A stretch of DNA of 64,000 bases from Lachnospiraceae bacterium (GTDB lineage: Bacteria; Bacillota; Clostridia; Lachnospirales; Lachnospiraceae), in the NCBI GenBank assembly GCA_017470985.1, contig JAFUXA010000010.1:62001-126000 (forward strand), read 5' to 3'. A program made the translations under genes and the position numbers. Of this stretch, positions 8,408 through 16,153 are shown one piece after another. Positions within the stretch are counted from its first letter, which is position 1. The number at the start of each line of letters is the position of its first letter. The notes below the pieces were generated by a model, which worked only from the letters and a program-made list of their open reading frames with translations, was not told where the DNA came from and did not search any database.

Positions 8408-9313
8408 ATGAATAAGTTTCAAGAGAGATTAAAACAAGTTCTGTTCATTAATCCTATAGTGGTTTTGTTGGCGGATGTTATAACTGTCATAAGCCTGTAT
8501 TTGATTTTTGAATATAATAGAAATGATACATGGTGGGCGACAGTATTTTATGCATTTGCATTTATATCCCTGGTGTGGACTGTTTGTTTCATTATAAATA
8601 TTAGTAAGCCCTTGTGGGAGGCCATGAAGGAGTGGCCATTTATTGGGAAAATTATAACTGACATGGATTACAGATCATGGCTATTTATGATTTTCTCATG
8701 TTTTTTGAATTTAACCTTTGCTGGTTTTAATGTATATCAGGGAGTGCTGCAGCAATCAGATTGGTTAAAAGCGGTATCGGCTTATTATTTTATTCTTATG
8801 CTTTTGCGACTATGGCTTATTGTGAAACATGAGATTAATAAGAAAGAACAGGACACATATACATATCTAAGGAGAGAGTATGTAAGCTTTGTAAATACTG
8901 GAATAGGCCTGGCCGTTCTTACCCTGGCCATGTGTTCTGTTATTGTGGAAATGATAATCAAGGATGAACATTTTACATATCCATATTTTCTGAGCTTTGG
9001 AGTAATCGCTGTAGCATTTTACAATGTAGGAATGTCTATCTGGGGCATGCATAAATACAACACAATGAAAAGACCTATACTTAGGGCCAACAAGATGTTG
9101 AATCTGCCGGTGGCAGTAATGTCTATATTTTTTTGCCAGACCATGATGCTTATAACTTTCGGTGGCGATGGCGGGGCTGCTAACAGACGACTGTTTAATA
9201 GTGTGACAGGAGGAATGTTATTTGTGATTTCTGTTGTTACTTCTATTTATATGGTAAGAGCAGGACATAGGGCGTTGGTTCAGTTGGAGAGGCTTCATGC
9301 AACAGATGATTAG
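8408..9313 (+). CDS. Integral membrane protein, unknown function
   Basis: 301 residues with about seven or eight hydrophobic helices (around 15-35, 45-65, 90-110, 125-140, 163-185, 195-213, 235-255, 265-285) and a charged, histidine-containing C-terminus. I recognise no family motif and no catalytic signature. It begins 2 bases after the stop of the PH-like gene, so it is coupled to it, and it ends at an intrinsic terminator. The pair resembles the many small Clostridial membrane-protein operons of unknown role. Confidence 0.7.
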   Translation: MNKFQERLKQVLFINPIVVLLADVITVISLYLIFEYNRNDTWWATVFYAFAFISLVWTVCFIINISKPLWEAMKEWPFIGKIITDMDYRSWLFMIFSCFLNLTFAGFNVYQGVLQQSDWLKAVSAYYFILMLLRLWLIVKHEINKKEQDTYTYLRREYVSFVNTGIGLAVLTLAMCSVIVEMIIKDEHFTYPYFLSFGVIAVAFYNVGMSIWGMHKYNTMKRPILRANKMLNLPVAVMSIFFCQTMMLITFGGDGGAANRRLFNSVTGGMLFVISVVTSIYMVRAGHRALVQLERLHATDD

Positions 9314-9320
9314 TGAATAT

Positions 9321-9361
9321 GAGAGGACAAATCTTTAATAGGTTTTGTTCTCTTTTTTTAT
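9321..9361 (+). terminator. Intrinsic terminator
   Basis: Stem AGAGGACAAA / TTTTGTTCTC followed by a T-rich tail, just downstream of the membrane protein gene. Confidence 0.75.
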
Positions 9362-9484
9362 TTTTCTATGCATGAGAAATAGCTATGACATATAGGATTA
9401 ATGGTGTATTACACGAAAATATTACGATGAAAAATTATATAAAAAATCATGTGAAATTTCGGTAAAAAAACGGTGGATATAAAA

Positions 9485-9515
9485 TTGACATTAAACGACA
9501 ATGGTCTAATATTAT
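9485..9515 (+). promoter_or_regulatory. Candidate sigma-A promoter of the redox cluster
   Basis: TTGACA at 9485-9490, a 16-bp spacer and TAATAT at 9507-9512 (TATTAT at 9510-9515 is an alternative), about 40 bp before the flavin-reductase-like gene. Confidence 0.6.
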
Positions 9516-9552
9516 ACTAGAGGTGAAATTTATTGCTAGGGGGATTTATATT

Positions 9553-10476
9553 ATGAGTAGTTTTGAAGATTTAAGAATTGTTGATAATTTCTACCAGACA
9601 TCTCTGTTTTTTCCGATGCCAACGGTAGTTATATCAACTCTGTGTGAGGACGGAAGCACAAGTCTGGGACCATATTCACTGGTTCAACCTTATTATGTAG
9701 CAGGGCGCGATTACTATGCGATGCTTCTGCAATGTCGTAATTCATCCAATACAGCGCAGCACATTTTGGCAAATGGTAAATGTGCAATCAATTTCATAAC
9801 CGATGAACCGAAGTATTTCAAAGAGGCAGTGAAATTATCATGGCCGGGAGATACTCCTGCTGACAAGATGCCAAATTGTAAATACAAGTTGGAGAAGAGT
9901 CTCATTGAGGAGACAACGGGAGAAAAACGACCTATGGTTCTATCAGAAGCATTTCAGGTTATAGAATGCACATGGGATAGAAGCTTGGATGGGGCTGAGT
10001 CAGATAAGCCTGGTATCACAACAGGATATGAAGGGCCATATCATGACTTCAATGGTATTACTAGCCAGTTTGGTGCTCATTTCATATTAAAGGTAGACAA
10101 GATTCTCATGAAAGAGAAGTATAAGCAGGCTATTATAAATGGTGTTCGTGCCAAGGACTTCCCGCCTGTACCTGTAGATTATGGCTATCGAGACAGCAAG
10201 AATTTCTGGTATCACAGACACAGAAGGATGATTGGGGAGTTGCTTCCTGTAAGAGAAGCATCTCTTGAATCTGTAAGATATGCAGCAGATAGAGTAGATG
10301 ATCAGATTAAGTTTACTGATGATGCTTTGAAAATGATATTGAATGTGCCTCGAGTATTCCTGCCGGCTGTGCTAAAAGGTTGTGTGGCTTGGGCCAAGGA
10401 AAATGGAGTTACTGTTATTGATGCCAAGGAGATGCAGGAAATCAATGACAAGCGAGCACAGGAGAAGAAGAGATAG
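9553..10476 (+). CDS. Flavin reductase-like (flavoredoxin-type) FMN-binding protein
   Basis: 307 residues from the ATG at 9553; a GGGGG site lies before it and the upstream in-frame codon is less well placed. The N-terminal 200 residues have the split-barrel flavin-reductase pattern: PMPTVVISTLCEDG, LGPYSLVQPYYVAG, a RNSSNTAQHIL helix-turn and the substrate-side ITDEPKY. This family binds FMN and acts as an NAD(P)H:flavin reductase or electron carrier. The C-terminal 100 residues (RHRRMIGELLP and EVRYAADRVDDQ-like helices) are an extension I do not recognise. An SDR starts 12 bases after the stop and a DUF1295 membrane protein follows, suggesting a small redox operon. Confidence 0.75.
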   Translation: MSSFEDLRIVDNFYQTSLFFPMPTVVISTLCEDGSTSLGPYSLVQPYYVAGRDYYAMLLQCRNSSNTAQHILANGKCAINFITDEPKYFKEAVKLSWPGDTPADKMPNCKYKLEKSLIEETTGEKRPMVLSEAFQVIECTWDRSLDGAESDKPGITTGYEGPYHDFNGITSQFGAHFILKVDKILMKEKYKQAIINGVRAKDFPPVPVDYGYRDSKNFWYHRHRRMIGELLPVREASLESVRYAADRVDDQIKFTDDALKMILNVPRVFLPAVLKGCVAWAKENGVTVIDAKEMQEINDKRAQEKKR

Positions 10477-10488
10477 GGGGATTGGAAA

Positions 10489-11337
10489 ATGAAGGTAGTA
10501 TTAGCTGGAGCTTATGGAAATCTCGGAAGTGATATTTTCAGAGCTCTGTTGGCAGCAGGGCATGAAGTTGTAGCTGCAGATATGATTGAGAAGGACTTAG
10601 GGCTTTCTGGTAATTATACTTTCAAGAAATTGGATGTAACTAAGCCGGAAGCTTTGAAGGGATTGTGTGATGGAGCTGATTGTGTAATTACCACTGTTGG
10701 TCTTACCAAAACCTCTGCGGAAGTTACCAATTATCAGATTGATTATCAGGGTAATCTCAATCTGTTAAATGAAGCAGTGGCGGCAGGAGTACAACATTTC
10801 GCATATGTATCAGTTATCAAAGCCGATCAGGCACCGGATGTACCTATGCTTCATGCCAAATATCTCTTTGAGCAGGAATTGAAGAAAAGCGGTTTGCATT
10901 ATGTGATTTATCGTCCAACGGGATACTTCTATGACATTGTCAAGGTGTTCCGCCCTATGATTGAGAAGGGAGAGGTTACACTTCTAGGCAAGAAACCGGT
11001 ACATGCTAATGTTATTTCCACAGAAGATTTTGCAGATTACATTGTGAAGCATATGATGGATGAAAATGCCTGCTATGACATAGGTGGCAAGGAGACATAT
11101 TCATATGAAGAAATAGCTCGTATGTGCTTCGATGCAGCTGGCAAGGAACCTGTTATTAAGACAGCGCCAGCGTGGCTTTTTGATGTTTTGGCATGGGTTA
11201 ATAAATTGAAGAAAAATGGCAAGGATGCCATCCTGAAATTCTCTAAATGGACATTGTCCGAAGAAATGGTGGGTGATGTGAAATACGGTGATATGAGTTT
11301 TAAGGAATATATATATCAGAACTTTACAAAATTATAA
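10489..11337 (+). CDS. Atypical SDR, NAD(P)-binding (NmrA-like)
   Basis: 282 residues. The Rossmann loop GAYGNLGSD lies at residues 7-15 and DVTK and ITTVGLTK mark the second strand region. LHAKYLFEQELKKSGLHYVIYRPTGYF is the typical atypical-SDR segment in which the classical Tyr-x3-Lys is degraded (AKYLFE). It resembles the NmrA/chlorophyllide-reductase-like subgroup, which uses NADPH or only senses it. A GGGGG site precedes the start. It lies between the flavin-binding protein and the DUF1295 protein, and a shared oxidoreductive function is inferred, with unknown substrate. Confidence 0.75.
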   Translation: MKVVLAGAYGNLGSDIFRALLAAGHEVVAADMIEKDLGLSGNYTFKKLDVTKPEALKGLCDGADCVITTVGLTKTSAEVTNYQIDYQGNLNLLNEAVAAGVQHFAYVSVIKADQAPDVPMLHAKYLFEQELKKSGLHYVIYRPTGYFYDIVKVFRPMIEKGEVTLLGKKPVHANVISTEDFADYIVKHMMDENACYDIGGKETYSYEEIARMCFDAAGKEPVIKTAPAWLFDVLAWVNKLKKNGKDAILKFSKWTLSEEMVGDVKYGDMSFKEYIYQNFTKL

Positions 11338-11395
11338 TTGTGTTTTGGTAAATATATATGACAAATAATCTGGTATTGAATTGGAGGATGAGAAC

Positions 11396-12202
11396 ATGGG
11401 ATGGAATTTCCTGGCAATATTATTGGTGGTAGCATTGGTTTGCTCCGCAATAGGTTTTTATAAATATGTATATTTCCTGTCCATAGGATATGGATTTGCT
11501 GTGGCAGGAATCGGAATTACACTGATTGTTTTGACTGGTATGGGAATGTTTGCAACGCCAATGATTTCTGTGATAGGTATAGTGGTTGCTCTGGTATTAT
11601 TTATTATATACGGCGCAAGACTATCTGGCTTTCTTCTTGTGAGAGAAATAAAAAACAGCGCATATCAGAAGACACTAAAGGAAGCTACAGGAGATGAAGC
11701 CAAGATGCCTTTTTTCGTAAAATTGGTTATCTGGATTACAGTTGCAGTTTTATATGTAGGTCAGACTTCTCCGGTGTTCTTTCGTTTGTACAATGGTAGC
11801 GGAGTTACAAGCCTGCTGTGGGTTGGTATTGGAATCAGTGTAGTAGGAATTGTGCTTGAGTCAATTGCTGATAAGCAAAAAGGCCAGCAGAAGAAGTTGA
11901 GACCTGATAAGGTGGCAACTGAGGGACTCTATAAAATAGTTCGCTGTCCAAATTATTTTGGCGAGATTTTATTCTGGACAGGAGTATTTGTAGGAGGAAT
12001 AGATATATATGCAGGAATAGGACAGTGGCTGTTAGCTGTTATATGTTGGATCTGCATCATCTATATAATGTTCAATGGTGCCCAGCGATTGGAGAAGCGA
12101 CAGATGGCAAGATATGGAAATGATAAGGAATACAATGCATATGCTGATAAGACACCGATTATTATTCCGCTTCTACCTATATATCATTTGAATAAGAAAT
12201 AA
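11396..12202 (+). CDS. DUF1295-family membrane protein (5-alpha-reductase/ICMT-like)
   Basis: 268 residues from the ATG at 11396 (TTGGAGGATGAGAAC in front, with GGAGG well spaced). Seven or so membrane helices are predicted by eye. The C-terminal hallmark is TEGLYKIVRCPNYFGEILFW followed by two helices and RYGNDKEYNAYADKTP. That pattern is shared by DUF1295, steroid 5-alpha reductases and isoprenylcysteine methyltransferases, which are membrane enzymes acting on lipids. With the upstream flavin protein and SDR it may form a lipid-modifying redox unit. The substrate cannot be read from sequence. Downstream lies a further membrane protein gene. Confidence 0.75.
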   Translation: MGWNFLAILLVVALVCSAIGFYKYVYFLSIGYGFAVAGIGITLIVLTGMGMFATPMISVIGIVVALVLFIIYGARLSGFLLVREIKNSAYQKTLKEATGDEAKMPFFVKLVIWITVAVLYVGQTSPVFFRLYNGSGVTSLLWVGIGISVVGIVLESIADKQKGQQKKLRPDKVATEGLYKIVRCPNYFGEILFWTGVFVGGIDIYAGIGQWLLAVICWICIIYIMFNGAQRLEKRQMARYGNDKEYNAYADKTPIIIPLLPIYHLNKK

Positions 12203-12213
12203 GGAGGGGAGTT

Positions 12214-12249
12214 ATGGATGTAAGTATACCAATGTCAGTAGCGATTTGA
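12214..12249 (+). other. 11-codon open frame with strong RBS, likely broken 5' end of the next gene
   Basis: AAGGAGGGG precedes an ATG at 12214, but the frame stops at TGA (12247-12249) after MDVSIPMSVAI. The adjacent 113-residue membrane ORF is in the -1 frame and would start with TTG at 12246, overlapping the stop. Adding one base to the T run at 12245-12247 would join the two into a continuous hydrophobic N-terminus. It may be a base lost by mutation, an assembly error or a coupled leader. Confidence 0.5.
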
Positions 12250-12587
12250 TTATCAAATCATCTGCGGTAGCACCAATACTTATAGCTGCTGCTGTTGCGC
12301 CTCCATATTTCAGTGGGACTATTATATTTGTGGTAATCATGTGCATGGGCATGGCTATGGTGTGTCTGGGATTATCATATTATGCATTTGCAGTAAATAA
12401 AAAAGGTGCAACAGTTTTATTTGTATTTGCATTTATCTGTTCCCTTGGTATGGGATATTTGTCTTCACAGGATTTCTCGGTGGCCTATATGAATTGGATT
12501 GCAGAGCTGACAAATGTGGCAGGACAGGCATTCCTTCTGGCAGGCACACTTATGATTCATAGAGTTGTGAAGGAAAATGCAGATTAA
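12246..12587 (+). CDS. Small membrane protein, 5' end frame-disrupted
   Basis: 113 residues with about four hydrophobic segments (SSAVAPILIAAAVAPPYF, TIIFVVIMCMGMAMVCLGL, GATVLFVFAFICSLGMGYL and AGQAFLLAGTLMI). It opens with TTG and has no ribosome binding site of its own. The best site lies in front of the 11-codon frame described above, out of phase by one base. It sits 43 bases after the DUF1295 gene and before a terminator, so it is the last gene of that operon. Function unknown. Confidence 0.5.
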   Translation: MIIKSSAVAPILIAAAVAPPYFSGTIIFVVIMCMGMAMVCLGLSYYAFAVNKKGATVLFVFAFICSLGMGYLSSQDFSVAYMNWIAELTNVAGQAFLLAGTLMIHRVVKENAD

Positions 12588-12604
12588 TATTTGACCATGC
12601 GTTG

Positions 12605-12645
12605 CAGGGTTTCTTTGGTAAATATACCGGAGAAGCTCTGTTTTT
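12605..12645 (+). terminator. Intrinsic terminator after the redox cluster
   Basis: CAGGGTTTCTT (12605-12615) pairs with GAGAAGCTCTG (12630-12640), with G-U pairs, followed by five T. Confidence 0.75.
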
Positions 12646-12740
12646 ATGTTACGAGATATTTGGCTTTTAAAAGTTGCCGATGGCAGGTGGGCTGTGATAT
12701 ATTATTTCCTAGAGTGTAATTATGAAATGAGGTGTAGAAA

Positions 12741-13415
12741 ATGACAGATTCAGTTACAGTGTTGGAATTGAAACAGGATGTATTTGACGCTAATGAGGTA
12801 AATGCTGATAAGGTTCGTCAGGAAATGACAGATAGTCATCAGCTTATGATAAATGTAATGTCTTCACCAGGAAGCGGTAAGACAACAACTTTGGTTCGCA
12901 CAATTAAGGAGTTGCAGCCAGAGATACAGGTTGGAGTAATGGAATGTGATATCGATGCATCTGTGGATGCTGAGACTATACAGGCAGCAGGTGCCAGATC
13001 TATACAGCTTCATACTGGTGGTATGTGTCATATGGATGCTCAGATGACCAAGCAGGGGTTAAATGAGATGGGCACAGAAGGACTGGATCTTATTTTTATA
13101 GAAAATGTTGGGAACCTGGTATGCCCAGCAGAATTTGACACAGGTGCCAACATCAATATGACAATTCTCTCGGTGCCAGAGGGAGATGACAAGCCAGCCA
13201 AGTATCCATTGGTTTATGAGGTTAGTGATGTGGTATTGGTAAATAAGATAGATGCCATGGCCGTGTTTGATTTCAATAAGGAATTGGCAGAGGAGAGAAT
13301 TCATGCCTTGAATCCAAATGCAGAAATATTCTATGTGTCATCCAAGACAGGTGAAGGATATGAGGCATGGATTAACTGGTTGAAGAACAAGGTATCAGAA
13401 GCCAAGGCCAATTAG
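12741..13415 (+). CDS. hypB: HypB-family nickel-binding GTPase, paralogue 1
   Basis: 224 residues, the HypB core without the N-terminal His-rich tail. P-loop SPGSGKTT at 42-49, CDIDAS near 70, metal-site residues C97-H98 and C129 (GNLVCPAEFD) and the G4 motif NKID at 169-172 are all intact. HypB dimerises on GTP binding and passes nickel to [NiFe]-hydrogenase maturation or, in some bacteria, urease. No hypA, hypC-F or hydrogenase gene is in the window. A second HypB follows 21 bases later, so the pair may form a heterodimer. A weak GAGGTG site precedes the start. Confidence 0.9.
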   Translation: MTDSVTVLELKQDVFDANEVNADKVRQEMTDSHQLMINVMSSPGSGKTTTLVRTIKELQPEIQVGVMECDIDASVDAETIQAAGARSIQLHTGGMCHMDAQMTKQGLNEMGTEGLDLIFIENVGNLVCPAEFDTGANINMTILSVPEGDDKPAKYPLVYEVSDVVLVNKIDAMAVFDFNKELAEERIHALNPNAEIFYVSSKTGEGYEAWINWLKNKVSEAKAN

Positions 13416-13436
13416 AAAGTTAATGAGGATAAGATA

Positions 13437-14114
13437 ATGTCAGAAGTTAGAGTTATAGATATACATGAAGATGTATTTCAGGAAAATGAAAATGTGGCAG
13501 ATTGCATTAGATTGGATTTGCAGCGACAGGGAACTTTTTTTATAAATGTTATGTCATCTCCAGGTGGTGGTAAGACAACATTTCTCTCAGCCCTTATTAA
13601 TATGCTGAAGGACGAGATGAAGATAGCCGAGATGGATGTGGATATTGAATCCAGCTTGGATGCTCAGAAGGTGGCAGATTTGACTGGTGTTGAATCTATA
13701 CAGATTCATAATGGTGGTTTGTGTCATATTGATGCAGATATGACATCTAGAGCCATTGCTCAGTTTGGAGCCAGGGATTTGGATTTGCTCATTCTGGAAA
13801 ATATTGGAAATCTGGTGTGCCCAGCAGAATTTGATACAGGAGCTTACAAGAATGTCATGCTCTATTCAATTACTGAGGGGGATGATAAGCCACTGAAGTA
13901 TCCATTAATGTATGAGGTTAGTGATGTGATTATTATAACCAAGATGGATACAATTGAATTCTTTGATTTCGATATGGAATTAGCCAAGGAGCATATCAAG
14001 GAACTTAATCCGAATGCTGAAGTTTTTGCAGTTAGTGCCAAGACTGGTGATGGAATGGAAGAAGTTGCAGACTGGTTAAGAAAAGAGGTTATGTTGTACA
14101 AGGGAGATTATTAA
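13437..14114 (+). CDS. hypB: HypB-family nickel-binding GTPase, paralogue 2
   Basis: 225 residues, colinear with paralogue 1 and clearly homologous. P-loop SPGGGKTT at 41-48, nickel-site residues C96-H97 and C128 in GNLVCPAEFDTG. The G4 motif is TKMD (168-171) instead of NKxD, a form also used by SRP-type GTPases, so GTP binding is still plausible. The spacing to paralogue 1 is 21 bases and a 48-residue membrane protein starts right after its stop. The pair evidently arose by tandem duplication and both copies have kept their metal ligands, so neither looks like a pseudogene. Confidence 0.9.
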   Translation: MSEVRVIDIHEDVFQENENVADCIRLDLQRQGTFFINVMSSPGGGKTTFLSALINMLKDEMKIAEMDVDIESSLDAQKVADLTGVESIQIHNGGLCHIDADMTSRAIAQFGARDLDLLILENIGNLVCPAEFDTGAYKNVMLYSITEGDDKPLKYPLMYEVSDVIIITKMDTIEFFDFDMELAKEHIKELNPNAEVFAVSAKTGDGMEEVADWLRKEVMLYKGDY

Positions 14115-14115
14115 A

Positions 14116-14262
14116 ATGATAGAAATAATAGGATTAGTATTATTGACTTTTAATTTAATTTTATTTCCACTTCTTGTAATGGGTATATATAGAATTAATT
14201 CAGCAGTAGAGAAGACTGCAAGTGAATTAGAAGAAATAAGAAGAATAATTAATAATAAATGA
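14116..14262 (+). CDS. 48-residue single-pass membrane protein
   Basis: Starts 1 base after the stop of the second HypB gene. It opens with a strongly hydrophobic helix (residues 3-24, GLVLLTFNLILFPLLVMG) followed by a charged amphipathic helix ending in ELEEIRRIINNK. This is the layout of small membrane-anchoring or regulatory peptides. The ATG has only a weak GGGAG site, so it is probably translated by coupling. It is cotranscribed with two HypB genes and probably with the sulfhydrylase that begins 32 bases on. Confidence 0.6.
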   Translation: MIEIIGLVLLTFNLILFPLLVMGIYRINSAVEKTASELEEIRRIINNK

Positions 14263-14294
14263 AGTATATAAAAATCAGGAGGACTAGAAAGAAA

Positions 14295-15572
14295 ATGAGA
14301 ACAGAAACAAAATGTATTGAAGCAGGTTACACACCAAAAAATGGTGAGTCAAGAATGATTCCAATCGTTCAGTCTACTACTTTTAAGTACGACACAAGTG
14401 AAGATATGGGTAAGCTTTTTGACTTGGAGGCATCAGGATACTTCTACACCAGACTTCAGAATCCAACCAATGATTATGTGGCTGCCAAGATTGCAGCTCT
14501 TGAGGGAGGCAGTGCAGCAATGCTTACTTCATCAGGACAGGCAGCTAATTTCTTTGCAGTATTTAATATTGCATCTGCCGGTGATCATGTAATTGCATCA
14601 TCATCTATTTATGGAGGTACATTTAATCTGTTTAATGTCACAATGCGCAAGATGGGAGTAGACTTTACATTTGTCAGCCCTGACTGTAGTGATGAAGAGT
14701 TAGAGGCAGCTTTTAAGCCAAATACAAAGGCTGTATTTGGTGAGACTATTGCCAATCCTGCACTTACTGTATTTGATATTGAGAGATTTGCAAACAAGGC
14801 TCATGAGCATGGTGTGCCACTTATTATTGACAATACATTTGCTACACCAATCAACTGTAGACCTTTTGAGTGGGGATGCGATATTGTAACTCATTCTACA
14901 ACTAAATACATGGATGGACATGATGCTACTGTAGGTGGTGTTATTGTAGATTCTGGCAAATTTGACTGGATGGCTCATGCTGATAAATTCCCTGGACTTT
15001 GCACACCGGATGAGTCATATCACGGAATAACTTATGCAGAGAGATTTGGTAAGGAAGGTGCATTTATTACCAAAGCAACAGCTCAGCTCATGAGAGATTT
15101 GGGCTCTATTCAGGCTCCAATGAATGCTTACTTCTTAAATCTGGGACTTGAGTCTCTGGCAGTGAGAATGGAGAGACATTGTGCCAATGCTCTTGCTGTT
15201 GCGAAGTTCCTGCAGGCAAGCGACAAGGTAGAGTATGTAACTTATCCTGGATTAGAGGGAGACAAGTATTATGACTTGGCTCAGAAGTATATGCCGAACG
15301 GCACATGTGGAGTTATCTCCTTTGGCGTAAAGGGCGGAAGAGCTGCAGCTGAAGAATTCATGAAGCATCTTAATCTTGCAATTATTGCTACTCATGTTGC
15401 AGATGCACATACTTGTGTACTTCATCCAGCATCATCAACACATCGTCAGCTTACAGATGAAGAATTGATTGCGGGTGGAGTAAAGCCTGATATGGTTAGA
15501 TTATCAGTTGGTATTGAAAATGTAGATGATATCATTGAGGATCTGGAGCAGGCACTTAGTTTTGTGAAATAG
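14295..15572 (+). CDS. metY: O-acetylhomoserine sulfhydrylase (aminocarboxypropyltransferase)
   Basis: 425 residues from the ATG at 14295; AGGAGG is slightly far upstream, but the N-terminus RTETKCIEAGYTPKNGES fits the family. PLP-dependent Cys/Met-metabolism fold type I enzyme: SGQAANFFAVFN near 75, the PLP-lysine motif HSTTKYMDGH near 210 and LHPASSTHRQLTDEE near 385. The length and the insert around CTPDESYHG favour O-acetylhomoserine sulfhydrylase over cystathionine enzymes. It makes homocysteine from O-acetylhomoserine and sulfide. The leader shows no SAM riboswitch or T-box. A perfect terminator follows. Confidence 0.9.
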   Translation: MRTETKCIEAGYTPKNGESRMIPIVQSTTFKYDTSEDMGKLFDLEASGYFYTRLQNPTNDYVAAKIAALEGGSAAMLTSSGQAANFFAVFNIASAGDHVIASSSIYGGTFNLFNVTMRKMGVDFTFVSPDCSDEELEAAFKPNTKAVFGETIANPALTVFDIERFANKAHEHGVPLIIDNTFATPINCRPFEWGCDIVTHSTTKYMDGHDATVGGVIVDSGKFDWMAHADKFPGLCTPDESYHGITYAERFGKEGAFITKATAQLMRDLGSIQAPMNAYFLNLGLESLAVRMERHCANALAVAKFLQASDKVEYVTYPGLEGDKYYDLAQKYMPNGTCGVISFGVKGGRAAAEEFMKHLNLAIIATHVADAHTCVLHPASSTHRQLTDEELIAGGVKPDMVRLSVGIENVDDIIEDLEQALSFVK

Positions 15573-15659
15573 TTATTACTGGTTGTATGTATCATACAAT
15601 AATCAGATTCGTGGTTGGGTGGCAACAAAGTATCTGAGATAATATATAAGAAGATAGCA

Positions 15660-15697
15660 CAAGAGCGAATGCAAAATGCATTCGCTCTTGTTTGTTT
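15660..15697 (+). terminator. Strong intrinsic terminator after metY
   Basis: Perfect 14-bp stem CAAGAGCGAATGCA / TGCATTCGCTCTTG (15660-15673, 15677-15690) with an AAA loop and a T-rich tail. Confidence 0.93.
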
Positions 15698-15734
15698 GAA
15701 GTATATTGTTATAAATCAAAAGGGATGAAGAAAA

Positions 15735-15896
15735 CTAATTAAATAATTTTGCTAAAAGACTCTTAATAGCCTTTACAAAATTTCTATGATGTCTAACAAT
15801 CATTGGCTCGCAATAATCGTAGCGCTCTGCTTTGATCCACTCAGGAATTGGAGCGGAATCAATTTTGTTAATATAAGTGTTCATCATAGTCATCAT
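15735..15896 (-). CDS. 53-residue hypothetical protein
   Basis: Read on the minus strand from an ATG at 15896, preceded by a clean TTGGAGG site about 8 bases off. The product starts MMTMMNTYINKIDSAPIPEW, has two further Trp/Tyr/Cys-containing stretches (KAERYDYCEPMIVRHH) and ends in a basic amphipathic helix (FVKAIKSLLAKLFN). It is soluble with no known motif. The ribosome binding site and the non-repetitive, charged sequence argue for a real gene. It faces the metY terminator convergently and is divergent from the PucR gene. Confidence 0.55.
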   Translation of the reverse strand: MMTMMNTYINKIDSAPIPEWIKAERYDYCEPMIVRHHRNFVKAIKSLLAKLFN

Positions 15897-16153
15897 ATCA
15901 AACACCTCCAATTATAAATCTCATAAACCCTGATGGATTCGTTACGTCCATCTCTTACCTTCTGAATTCATTATACTGTTCCAAATAATAATGTGCTATA
16001 TGCTATAAATTTAAAAATAATTAGAAGTTTTTGTGTTGCCGTCACAAAAGTGTGCTATTATAGGTTCAGTAGATCTGTATTAGTTATTATGTAGCTAAAT
16101 ACAGCTGATATATAAGAGTATGTATGAGATTGATTTGATAAAGGGGTTCTAAT

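Noticed and set aside
12741-14114. A [NiFe]-hydrogenase maturation operon
   Set aside because: Only hypB-like genes are present; no hypA, hypC, hypD, hypE, hypF or hydrogenase subunits nearby.
14115-14294. SAM riboswitch or T-box in front of metY
   Set aside because: The stretch is occupied by a 48-codon open frame directly after hypB and shows none of the riboswitch core stems.
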